Source: Litomosoides sigmodontis (lineage: Eukaryota; Nematoda; Chromadorea; Rhabditida; Onchocercidae). Taken from it: a DNA stretch of 64,000 nucleotides. The number at the start of each line of letters is the position of its first letter. Position 1 is the first letter of the stretch. The stretch covers positions 2,844,501 to 2,908,500 of the forward strand of contig OY718807.1 of assembly GCA_963070105.1 (NCBI GenBank), read 5' to 3'. Position numbers and translations under genes: made by a program. Below the pieces are notes generated by a model. It did not search any database. It saw only the letters and a list, made by a program, of their open reading frames with translations, and was not told where the DNA came from. Of the stretch, positions 11,843 through 22,800 are shown one piece after another.

Positions 11843-13634
11843 TGTACGTAATAAATAGCATTCATATGAGATGCAATGAAGGAGATAAGAAAATGAAATT
11901 TTTAAAATTTAAATTTGTGTGAGAGTCTTGTAGCGAATGAGGTAGTACCGTAGCGTCCAGAGACGCTAGAAGAGGGTGAGATCAAGGAGTAGCGGGAAAG
12001 TTGAGATCAGAAGTGGGTAGATTGATTGGATGATTTAGGGAAAGGGAGAACGGATCCGATAGGGCTAGTTATTTGAATGCTTTCCCGGCCATTACGGTTA
12101 GTTTACTTCCTCCCTCACTTTCGCTTTGATTATCAAGTACCACGTGGAGACACGTTAAATGCGTCAATCGTATTTTCATTTTAGTAAAATGCGTGAGTGT
12201 TGCGTAGCGTAACTAAATTATCTATTATCACTTTACTGATTCGTCGGTGTTTGTTTTTGATTATCGAATGAGAAGAAATGATTTTTCGACTGGAAAAATG
12301 CTTTGTAAATTCCTTTGAATATTGACATTTTTGTTCGAAATAATTTAATTATTTGAGAGGATGAGGCAAAAGGAGGAGAACTTTTCCCACTGCATTTTAC
12401 GCTTCTTTTTACGTTAATAATTACACGTTGCTTTTGGAATGTTTCCAAGCACTTACTGCTTATCCAGCATTGTATGCACATTTGCTATTCATCGTTTTTT
12501 TCAAATGTTATCCCAAACGTTGTCAGTTTTATTTTTTTTTTTTTTTTTAAAAAATATACTTTTATTGGATGGTGTTATTTTTGCCACCCGTTGTTTATTC
12601 GTTGATACGCTTTTCGTCGGACGGTTAACGCTTTGCGTAAAACTCCATTTCCAAATTTCACTACTCCCATTCATCATTCCCCACTGTCTCCTAGATTAAA
12701 CTATCGCCTCTTCCAATCGATCGATCGTTTCAAACTATGCTTCACCATTAACTGAACCGTCTTCGTTCGGTCATCGAAAAGCGCGCTAAGCGATACAATT
12801 AATTTGCTTCGAATTTTCCGCACAAAAACTGTTCCGTGTCCCCAAAAATTTTTTCCAGGTGAATGGCGGGTAAAGTTTGCGAAACCATTGAAAAGAGGGG
12901 AAAAAATCCTAGGGGAAAAAGTGGGATGAGACCTTCGATATAGCACCACGTCTAATATAATTCGACCAGGTGGATCATACAATTTATTATTGGATTATAT
13001 TTGAGAAATTATTTGATTTTTTAAATTTTGTTGTGAGGTCGAATAATTAAATAAACGTTGGTGAATTTTAAAGAATGTTGTGGTGTAAAAAAGCCAATCA
13101 ATGTTGGTGTGCAATTTTTTCCCGTCCTATCTGTGTCAAATGTAAGGCACAAAACTTTGAGAAGAAACGGTCTGAAAATTATGTAAATATCACTTGTTTA
13201 AAATATTCAAATTTGTTGTCATATAAATAATTGATGTTTAAATTGAAATTTTTGAGCGTAAACATGTACGCTTGACTCAATGTCAGTAGGAAACAAAACA
13301 TAGCCTTTATTTGGAGATCTTTTCCGTAGTTTTTTCCTGATGTATGGATCATTAATTCAGATGGCTCGTTAATTTCAGGAGTTTCAGACTGCGGAGGGCT
13401 GCTAACTGTACTGAATTTTACTACTAACACCGAACTCCAGCTTTCTACTAGACTATTGATCATTGGGTCATTTTACAGGTGAATTTTTTTGTTAGCAAGC
13501 TTTGAGGTAATTTCTTTTTAGAAGACATGATTTGCAGAAGTTTCGCCCTGATGTGTTTTACGCAAGAGAGGAGAAGTATCAAATAGTTTTCAGAATCTGA
13601 CAGCTGGAAAACCTTAATTTCAGGACATATAAAT

Positions 13635-15593
13635 ATGCTTCCAGCTAATTCGAAACGGAATATTAACCCAACTTATAGTGATGCTAAAAACGCGTTACCG
13701 AAAAAAAACAAACGTACCGGATTGGCGGATTTAAGCAATGTAAGTTTGGCGATTGCATTAAATATAGCATTTTCTATCATCAGGTTTAATTTCATATATT
13801 CCAGGCCATCAGCTCAACCTTACATATAAGTTCAAATGATGGCGAGGATATCGAGAAACCCAGACGAGTGCAGCCCGTTGTGCGAGCGAAGTCTGAAGAA
13901 CGGAAATCCTTTCGGTATATCTAAATATTCGTAGCATAAAGTTGTCATTTAACTCTAATATGCTAATTTGGAGTGTCGGTATTGATGTTAACTGGTGTTA
14001 GTGGAACTTAAACTCTTCAGCATTGCAAAACTCTTCAGTACTTTTAAGTTATTTTAGTGTCAGTGACTCGAAGTATAAATTCAGTTCGGAACTCTATAAA
14101 CGTTTGGACTTGACGGTGAGTGTTAAGAAATTCATTAATTCTTTTTTTCTCTTCGAAATCGGATTAAAAAGCAGTGGTAGCTGTAGAAATCAAGAAGCAC
14201 AACTGAAATTCTAATGAATTCAGATTTGGATAGATCCATGCCCGGAATTTGATTACGATGCTACTAATCTTGGTGATCCATTTCAAGTTCCGGAATATGC
14301 GATGGATATCTTCAGTTACTATCACGATCGCGAAGTGACTTTTTTTAATACGGACTTCTGACATGTCGTTTCATAGCTGATTTTTTTGCAGAATTAATGC
14401 ATGTTTAAGTTTGTTTTTTAGCTACATAAATCATTGTTTAAAGTTTTTTTTTTCAGTTAACGTTTCGTCCTTTTGATTATCTGTGCAGACATCCACAACT
14501 TAAGAAAATTCGTCGTGCAAAAGTTATCGACTGGTTTGTGCGGTGTCAAGAGGATTTTGAGGTCAATCACGAAGTGCTGTATCATACGGTCAAACTCTTT
14601 GATCTCTACATGTGCGCTACCAGAAATATGGAACAGTTTGACTATATCGGAGCAGCTGCAATGATTGTTGCATCCAAACTAGATGCATGTTTTGTAACTG
14701 ATTGTTTTTAGTTTAATAACACCGTAATATTTAAAAGGTATTCTCAAAATGCAGGTCCCAATTTTAATTTGTTTGTAATAGTGGAAGATATAAAATTTAT
14801 TTCCTTTCGATGCGTCTTTTTTAATGTCTAAATTTGTCTAATTTTAGCAGCAAAATCCACCTCTTCCGGATGATTTCATAAACCTTCCTCTGAGTCATAG
14901 ATCGAGAACAGTTAACAGTTACGAACGGAAGATTTTGGTTGCACTTAACTGCGATGTCAATTTTCCTCTTTCATATCGTTTTTTGCGTCGGTACTCCCGT
15001 ACAGCAGGTTTAGACATGCAAACACTCACTTTGGCACGCTATGTATTGGAGACGTCGCTGCTTTTCTATGAATTTATCTGCGTCCCAGACAGTTTAATGG
15101 CTGCAGCAGCCTTGCTTTTATCTATGAGGATGATAAGAGCTGGAGAATGGGTATACTTGTTTTAAAAATTCATTTTTCTATACAATTGAATTTTGTACTT
15201 TACTTTCGATTTGAAACCGAATATTTAGGAATATAGGATTTTATAAACATAATAATTCATTTCCAGTCAATAAAATTGATCAAGTATTCTGGTTATAAAT
15301 TGGAGCACATAGAGCCACTTATGTGGCGCTTAAATCATATGATGAGGATGCGTTCGAAAGTCTATCCAGCATGCATAAGTATAGAGGAAAAATACAGTCA
15401 TCCGTAAGTCCACGTTTCATGACATTTGTTGCTTGGTTTTTTTTAGTAATATCTGTCCCAAAAGAATTGTCGCGTGATTTTCAGGATCTTCTACAATGCT
15501 GCTGGCACACAACTCCTCCCGGACAGGCGCCCACGTAATGAACCAGTTGGACCACCTGTAGGTCTAGGTTTCGAAAGTGTAGAACTTGCTTGA
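13635..15593 (+). CDS. cyb-3: Cyclin B3
   Basis: Mitotic/meiotic cyclin that activates CDK1 and promotes anaphase entry. Eight exons keep phase: 13635-13739, 13805-13914, 14058-14115, 14224-14334, 14457-14693, 14848-15150, 15267-15403, 15485-15593, giving 389 aa, close to the length of C. elegans CYB-3. A CAG acceptor at 13621-13623 just before the ATG suggests SL trans-splicing. Residues 27-35 (RTGLADLSN) are a textbook destruction box RxxLxxLxN for APC/C. The cyclin box starts near residue 116 (YAMDIFSYYHDRE) and continues with the IDWFVRCQEDF helix. The C-terminal cyclin fold contains FLRRYSRTAGLDMQTLTLAR and the B3-like YSGY and KYSHPIFY. Odd: the MRAIL docking patch reads RRAKV (147-151) and the KFEE acidic site reads KLDA. 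It converges with the COSA-1 gene 0.8 kb downstream. Confidence 0.94.
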
Positions 15594-16397
15594 ATATTTG
15601 AAAATTAACTGGTTGAGGGTAGAGATGGAGAGATGATACAGCCGTCCTCTCATAATTATGACCGCAGTTGTTCTAGAATATACCATCGTAACCCAGAACC
15701 GGGTTAAATCACTTATTTATTGCTCATAAAAGGAAGAAGAGTGAAGCACGAGAGTATATCTCAATTTTGTATAAATTCTCGTAATGATCGTTTTCAGAAA
15801 AAAATTAACATTAATCCTCAACAGTTGACAATTTTTTTGTTTGTTTATGAAGTAGCTGATTCACTGCCGGATTTTGATGATACATTTTAGGGTAGCTGTG
15901 GTTATGTTCCTGCAAAAATGATCATGTTTATTGCAAAAAAATTTATTAATGAATTTCGTTTCAATTTTTATACAATATTATTTTTTGTCATTTTCATATT
16001 ACGCTGTCGATCCTTTACTGACGCATTTTTTCCACATCCTCTCTCTATCACTATAGCTGTAATATGTCAATTATTACGTCTTTCTTATGGCTCTCCAAGA
16101 AAAAAAGCCCAATTATTAAGTCTAGAATTCAACAAAATAAAGCGTTGTTAATATATTGCACCCAACATCTGCAATTCGAATATATAAATTTGAGTCCTTG
16201 ACTATGAATTTTATAGCTACTGCTGCCTTTTTTCTACTAGCATATTTTTGGGATGAACTGTTTTTCCTAAACAACTGATAGACATTGTTATTCACGCAGG
16301 AACAAGTTCAGAGCGCATTATATGTATGAATGGAATAACACATGAAAGTGAACTTCAATTCTCGACTGAAAGTGTGAACTTCAACTTTCTCGAGCTT
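15594..16397. other. Convergent intergenic gap (3' regions)
   Basis: The 3' flanks of cyclin B3 (+) and the COSA-1-like gene (-). The open frame at 15918-16151 has no homology or splice support. No canonical AATAAA was seen close to either stop codon, so variant poly(A) signals are probably used. Confidence 0.6.
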
Positions 16398-19067
16398 TCA
16401 GATTTGAATACTGCTGATGTTAGCAATTGGTCCTTGCTGATTAATGATGCATTCGATTATTGCAACACTCATGTCTGTTATGTCAGCTAATGGAATATTG
16501 CTTAATCGATGTAATTCATTTGTGATCTGAAAAAACTGGCCTCGTTGTTCATGTCGTAGATATAAGGTGATGAGTTTCTATACTCTTGTGTAGCGGCTTC
16601 TTTTCGAAAGTTTGAAAATGGGGCTTACTTCATCAGCGGTTCGCATGCCATCGATACAACACGATGCAGTTACGATTACTCCGCAGGCTAACAAGAACCA
16701 GTCTGCTTGAACGCGACACATTTGTTCACTGAAATTGTACCAGATAGTTTAACAATACGATGAACAAAAAGTGATTTATTTCAAAGTTGATGCTACAACC
16801 ATATACTTTCCAAACTCTCCCCAGCTGAAATTGGCCGAAGTATTTCACATTGGTCTTCAACATTGTTTAATTATACTTCTTTAGAATAAGGACTTGAACT
16901 AATATTTACGTATTGCTAATATTTACGAAAAGGGTATGGAAATAATTTGGAAAAAAACCGTGTAACAACGTCTGCCGACGGACCCAAAACATTTGCCATC
17001 ATCCGTTTGTACACATCGTTCCAGTGAATAAAAACACAGTCCAACACTAACAAGATATACCGCCAGTAATTGCACACTTCAACATGCTCCCATTTCATCT
17101 CTAAAATTATTGCAACACATAGAACATTACGTGCATTGTTGTGCCGTAGAAAACAGTTTCTCATAATATAGGAAGATGCATGAATACAGAACAATTAAAT
17201 TCCCCATTCAATTTATTCAGAAATAAACCTATTTTAAGGAACCATATTATGCACTCAATTAAGAAATGGATACTGATAAATTGCTGGTAGGTTCAGTTAA
17301 AGTAACAACATTTGATTGGATTATTTGACAAAAAATTCAGCAAGACAACTCAGCAAACTAAATTTTTATAAATTTAAGGAAAATTTTAAAAATTTCTAAA
17401 ACTGAATTTACTAAGAATTTTGAACAGCGACTCAATATAAACGAGTGGAGTGGAGTGATAAGCCGGTTCCCAGTTGATCATTGATAAAACACGTAACTCA
17501 GATCGTACAACAGATTCTTCCGTGTAAGCAAATCCCAATGTTTTTAGACACAACTTTACAGTTTGAATTGACAAACTCTATAAAAAATGAAAAACACTGA
17601 AGGAAGTAACTGCATGGTCAATAATTTGAATAATGTCACTCTTTTTAGTTCCTTTTTTTACGTAGTTTCATGTAAGCAATTAGCTGTACTGCATGGCTGA
17701 ACAGTGGTAACTTATGCTGATAAAGCTCTGGCAACAATATAGAGCCTCAAAATCACGCTTTCAGACCTTACAATCTAATACGATTCAGTAAATTCATGAA
17801 TTCAAAAATACTCTTTTTTTAATGTGGGAGAGGCTGTGATCACGTTTCTCGATATTAGCCGTGACAAGTCCAGAAATACACAAGATATTAAACAATTTCT
17901 TTCTCCATTATTTCAAATTCTAGAATTAGAATTCATCAAGTGAAGCTGATATTGAAGCTTACGTCATGATAGCTGTGCATTTTCGAGGCAATCTGAATTG
18001 CTGAAAGCATTCGTAAAGTTACTTGGCGCGATAATGTCGCTTCGATACGATTCCATTCTTGATATTTTTTTCGATCCGATCGTCTCGAGTTGTATATACT
18101 TTCATGTAAGCGACTAACTAACTGTACCATAAAACTACAATAAATTACATTTGTGAAAGAATTTGTGAAAAAACTCAACTACTGTCGTAAAAAATCGCTT
18201 CAATAAGGCTAATACGATATGCATTACGGTAAAGTAATAATTCATATTTTACTACTATGCAGTCCAACTCAAAGACAATCTGATTACTTGTCAAATATCA
18301 GCAGAGCACTGTATTTTACTTCTTGTGGCAAACGAAGTCTTGTACATGCAGTAAAAATATATTCAGCGGAACGAGGGGTATGAAACACATGGTTCCACTC
18401 GTTCTGCAAATTTACTTATGAAATAGACTAAAAATAATGGAGATTTTAAGTAATAGAAAAGGTGTAAAAGGAATTTACGTGAAATGTTTGCAAAATCATT
18501 CATTCTACAGTGCACCCAATACTAAATTCACTGATCAACGGAATGAAGTGAAAAGTTTGATGGAAATAAAAAGAAATATGCATAACAACATTACAACTTA
18601 ATCAACTAATAATAAATGAATTAGTTAATTATTAGATCAGAAAGTTACAGCATCACTAATTCGCCGGTTATTTTCGGCAGCCAGTACACTGATCCAGTCG
18701 TTGTGCATGTTCGGTGGAAGACAAGCAGTATGATCTAGAAAATCTGGACCCAATATTCGCGGAGCCTAAAATTTCCCTTATATTTCCTTTCTTAATAACA
18801 TATTATGATGAAATATACATATATATAAGTCTGCACATCTGATATGCTTTATTCTCACTGAGTGCTTTTCTCTTAAGTCAAAATGAAAAATCATCTAACA
18901 TTTGGATGATTGCAAAATTTAAAATATTCCACTAACTTAAAAGTACTTCCCAATTTTACGCAAAAAATCCATCAAATTTTTTCCACGCCTAATTCTCATT
19001 TTAAATCATCTACCTGATTCACCTGATCTCCGCTCTTTTCTTCTTCGTCTTCTTCCGGTTCTCTCAT
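16398..19067 (-). CDS. cosa-1: COSA-1 / CNTD1-like cyclin-fold crossover protein
   Basis: Cyclin-related protein of the CNTD1 family; in C. elegans COSA-1 marks and is required for meiotic crossover sites. Eight exons, all in phase: 19014-19067, 18649-18765, 18288-18403, 17963-18134, 17412-17577, 16959-17100, 16629-16728, 16398-16526. They give 331 aa, essentially the length of vertebrate CNTD1. Family-like blocks run in order: LRLPQEVKYSALLIFDNFMV; SLSIQTVKLCLKTLGFAYTE followed by VLSMINWEPAYHSTPLVYIE (cyclin-fold helices); ADWFLLACGVIVTAS; and an ITNELHRLSNIPLADITDMS block near the end. The N-terminus is a short acidic Glu/Asp cluster. Assignment rests on recognised pattern and length, not an alignment run here. 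The start is the only ATG in frame upstream of exon 2. Confidence 0.85.
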
Positions 19068-20058
19068 AATGCCAATTCGTCGTCAATAGCATACGATGTG
19101 CAAAATTTTCAAAACAATTTGGTAAAACTGCAAAAAAAAAATGCTTTTAAATTTAAACATTTAAATTTTTAAAAATATTTGTAAATATACGAATAAGCCC
19201 TTTCTTCTCCTCGTCTCTCCTCCTCCTAAATGAAAAAAACGGTGAACTTATGCAATTAACTGTTTGTTTTGTAAAAAATTCAGGAGAAACGAATTCCTTT
19301 TATCAGAAGGTTCTTCCTGAGCGAGCTACCACGCATAAATCCTTTTTGTGTAGCAGCTATACACTTTTATTGGAATGGATGAGACGGATGTGCGTGTGGC
19401 AATTTTTAGGCTAATGAGTTTATTGCATCATTAATGACGTAAGTGAGGTTGCGCGAACTATCACGTAAGGATTATTGTATTTGGATGGTGTGTGTTGCGT
19501 TCGCGTATGTTTTCGCACGTACGCCCACAGCCATTCATCCATTCTTGAAATGGATGAGATGCGCATGCGTGTGTGTTATGCTTCTTTTAGGCTAAAAATT
19601 TATTGCATTATTGTTGGTTGTGTGAAAATTTTTCCGTGAATGAGAATTATCGTGCGTGTGTACGTATATTGTATCCGTTGTTCGATTGTTAAATGAATGC
19701 TCGTTACGTGTAAATACTTGCGTGCTTCGGTTTTGCAAACATACCGTATGTTATTGAGTTTAATTGGTTGGAAATTACACGTTTTTACTTAAATATGACA
19801 TTTTTTTTCATTATGACGTGTTTATTTTTTGTATGTTTAGCTGAATGAACTTACATTTAATACGTGTTTTTGCATATGACAAATTTAAGATAACCTGTCA
19901 GATACGTACCTGTTGTACAATATGTATAAGTGTTGTTTTATGATAGAACTAATTCATCGCATATCAGCGGCATATTTGTTGACATCTTGCCTTCGTTTAG
20001 ATATGTGAAATTATTGAAGATCAAGCAAAATAAGAAAATTTATTTTCCTCAGATTTCC
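19068..20058. other. Divergent intergenic region
   Basis: Lies between the starts of the COSA-1-like gene (-) and the four-pass membrane protein gene (+), so it should contain both promoters. It is richer in G/T than its surroundings and contains a diverged direct duplication (listed). No TATA-like or other specific element could be singled out. Confidence 0.5.
19371..19611. repeat. Diverged direct duplication, ~175-bp spacing
   Basis: Two related blocks, about 19371-19433 and 19546-19611, share TGGATGAGA, a TGCGTGTG segment, TTTTAGGCTAA and TTTATTGCAT in the same order and orientation, with small indels between them. This looks like an old tandem duplication within the divergent promoter region. 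Confidence 0.75.
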
Positions 20059-21823
20059 ATGAGTACCCCTTCGCATCGGATGGCAAGTTCCCGTCACAGG
20101 GATGCCATTAATCTAACTTCATCTGCTACCAACATAAAGAAGGAACAGCGACACCTCTGGATTTGTTCACAAATACACTGCAGAGTGAGCTTGCTTGATC
20201 TCGTCACATTTGCTCCTTTTTTTTTTCCATTTTTATATGCGCACAGGGCATAGTAGGAATGAGCAGCGACATAGAAAACTCCCGGAGCTTGCCTTCATGC
20301 TATCAGTTAGTTGTTAAGGCATTGTGGCTATTAATTGATGATATTTTGCAGATAATCTTCCTAACGGTGCAGATTTTGATGATCATTTCATCTCTGGTAA
20401 TGTTGATTAATAATATCATTAAACCACCATCTGACGAGGCTGGTTGGGGGCACTCCTTTATCGCTTATGCTATTCTTTTTGGGTTAGTTATCTCTTTAAA
20501 GTTATCATTGTATTTGCAGTATGTTGCGGTCATTAATAATCAATTAGGTTTCCGGAATTGCTACATTTGTATAGATGTCCTTCTAATGGGTTAATAAGTT
20601 TCGCTATGCTTACAACCTTTTAGTTTTTCATACCAGTCTCCTTTTTTAGAGCTCTTACTGGAATTTGGACTCTGAAACTTACTGATAACATACCTCAAAA
20701 GAATCATCAAACAAAGAAATATTTCATCACTTCTCCCAAAGTTACCATTATTCCATCTTACATCGTACAGGTTTGCACAAATTTGTGACGAAAAATTGTA
20801 ATCCTTAAAAATTTCTTTGTAAAAACATAAACATTACGCATCAAACTCACAAGTAATACAACAAGCCTAAGTTGTGTTAAGAAACTTCCTATTTGAGATC
20901 TGTTTTATAATTTGGTTTGCATACGAAAGTTTCCATTACCTGGTGGAGCAAATGCCGTCATTTATGGAACGATCACCCTTGTTTCTGTTCTTCGGTGTTT
21001 TAATTCCATTTTGGATCACGTGGCTCGTCGTTTTGTACGTTTTCGCCGCAGAAATTAATTGCTTTATACACATAATCAACCGTTCTCGTCATTGGCGTCC
21101 TTCACAATATCCACCCTCTTTGCTGAATATGCGTGCGTTAAATAATGGTAAATAAATCTTTTTATTATTAATTGCACGATTTGATAATCAAACTGTCGAA
21201 TATTCCTCCTGTTGGTTTTAAAATGTTCAGTGTGAAATTTTTGGTCATATTTTTCGACTACATCTTAGCTCGTTATCATCAAATAGCTTTGCATAAATGT
21301 ACAAAATTTGCTGGAACTAACATTTTTTAGGCGAAAGAAAATTTTTCGATCAAAACTTTAATATAAATTAGCAGATTTCAATTTAATTTTTATTTAGCTT
21401 GAGAAATTTTAGTCTCCCACAGTCGCACATTCAACATTTTGTTTCGGTTAATTGCAGGAAGAAAGCATTCAGCTGATTCACCATCATCGAGAAACTGCCT
21501 TACACCGGGCACATTTCAAGAGCGTGAACGAACGAAGTCGACGGATTCAATTACTACCGTCAGCAGGTGAAAATTCTCATATATTTTTTATTTGTTTTTC
21601 TCCTTCAGGTCACAATTATTTACTGCAGGATTTAAATTTCAGTGGCCCAAAGAAAGCATATAATAACACCGAAACCAGAATTGAAGTGATTCCTCCCATT
21701 CATGCAAGTGAAAAGATGTCACCATACTTCTTGGAATGTTCACGAATTGGTATCTCGATGACCAGCGGTCATCTGGAAACTGTTCCAGAAGAATCCTCCA
21801 AATCGACAAATTCATTAGCATGA
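20059..21823 (+). CDS. Predicted four-pass membrane protein with Ser/Thr-rich tail
   Basis: Family not recognised. Six exons keep phase: 20059-20184, 20247-20482, 20650-20770, 20898-21147, 21458-21566, 21643-21823, giving 340 aa. The ATG lies eight bases after a CCTCAG acceptor, so SL trans-splicing is likely. The first ~50 residues are basic and Ser/Arg-rich. Four hydrophobic segments follow: DDILQIIFLTVQILMIISS; FIAYAILFGALTGIWTL across the exon 2/3 junction; ICFIIWFAYESFHYLV; and LFLFFGVLIPFWITWLVVLY. Both ends therefore probably face the same side. The last ~95 residues are hydrophilic, rich in Ser, Thr, Arg and Glu, and look like a regulatory cytoplasmic tail. The fourth exon start (acceptor TATTTGAG) was chosen because only it keeps phase; alternatives add a few residues. 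The overall plan is tetraspan/claudin-like, but no signature motif of those families is seen. Confidence 0.75.
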
Positions 21824-21985
21824 TATAATTTTGTTTTTTAAAGCCATTCACTACTGAGTAATTTGCTTCTTGTTGGCGTCTTTGTTATAAATCTCACTCG
21901 ATGATTATTCATGTTAATATCGGAAGACTATAATTAATGGTCTCCTTCCGATAAAAAATTCTTTGAATCTAATTTTTTAGTTTGT

Positions 21986-21991
21986 AATAAA
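21986..21991 (+). terminator. Candidate poly(A) signal AATAAA
   Basis: Canonical hexamer 163 bases after the stop of the four-pass membrane protein gene, on the same strand, in a T-rich context. Placement is plausible but untested. Confidence 0.45.
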
Positions 21992-22749
21992 TCTTGTTGG
22001 TAAATGTTTTCGTTGTTTTAGTAGTATACATGACAATGAAATGGATGCAACGGATTGAAAATTAAAAAACCTTTTTTTTACGCGTTTATGTGGGGTTTTT
22101 TGTGCAATTATAAAACGATTATAAATTTCTCAAAAGAGAGTTGACATAACGGACACTTACTCATAACTAAATGCTTGTTGAACTATTTTGGAAGTTTGGT
22201 AATGATCAATAATGATGAAATGATAGCAATACCCATTTTATCACAGAAATAATGCAATAGAAATGTAAAATTTGTTAGAATTTGAAACTATTCTTTGCAG
22301 AAACAGTTTTTTCTTGCAATAATAAATTTAAATTCATAACTTCATTTTACATTCATAAGACAAGTTGATCCATTGGACAAGTTTTGGGTGAAAGAGTTAA
22401 TTAGAAGCATTATCACTGATATTTCACTTAGTTCAACTAAAACTTATCGTATTGCTTTTATGGAATTATCTAGTTTCACAGTTCACGTTATGTTACATTG
22501 TATTCGTACCTCAATGTCGAAACTAAAACTCAAGGGTTTGGCAAAGTTTAATTTAGAGTTAAGCGCCTTTTCATTCTTACTGAAGCTTAAAAGATTTTAA
22601 GCCCCCACAATAACATGATTTAACTAACGATATTTAACGATAATTAATCATTTGGTATGCATCTTATTGAATCTTATAATCCTATCATTTACCTTAGGAG
22701 ACAATAATTTTTATTGGTGAGAGCCGTATAAAGGGGAAACGGGAATATG

Positions 22750-22755
22750 TTTATT
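22750..22755 (-). terminator. Candidate poly(A) signal AATAAA for alpha-tubulin
   Basis: Reads AATAAA on the minus strand, about 46 bases beyond the tubulin stop codon, a normal distance for a nematode 3' UTR. Confidence 0.6.
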
Positions 22756-22800
22756 AAATGTCTAAAATTCAACTGCTGCTTTCAGCTCATACTTTTCACA

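Larger units (their letters stand above)
10677..13634. other. Intergenic region between divergent genes
   Basis: About 3 kb separating the start of the minus-strand unidentified gene from cyclin B3. It holds two adjacent microsatellites (listed) and a locally GC-richer stretch at 11930-12220 with a perfect 7-bp, 4-nt-loop hairpin near 11950-11967. Minus-strand frames at 12701-12982 and 13179-13463 lack splice or family support. It presumably contains both promoters. Confidence 0.5.
21824..22800. other. Convergent intergenic gap (3' regions)
   Basis: 3' flanks of the membrane protein gene (+) and alpha-tubulin (-), with one AATAAA candidate for each. The frame at 22373-22600 has no supporting feature. 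Confidence 0.6.

Noticed and set aside
11608..11865. Several overlapping 60-90-codon frames on both strands
   Set aside because: They read through (AG)n and (CA)n microsatellites, giving Arg-Glu, Ser-Leu, Thr-His and Cys-Val runs.
13179..13463. 94-codon minus-strand frame upstream of cyclin B3
   Set aside because: No family resemblance, no introns or SL acceptor at the start, and the second half is AT-driven low complexity.
21601..21663. Alternative last exon of the four-pass membrane protein starting at a TCCTTCAG acceptor (21608)
   Set aside because: It would end after 17 codons. The TTTCAG acceptor at 21642 gives a longer, in-phase polar tail and is the better consensus.
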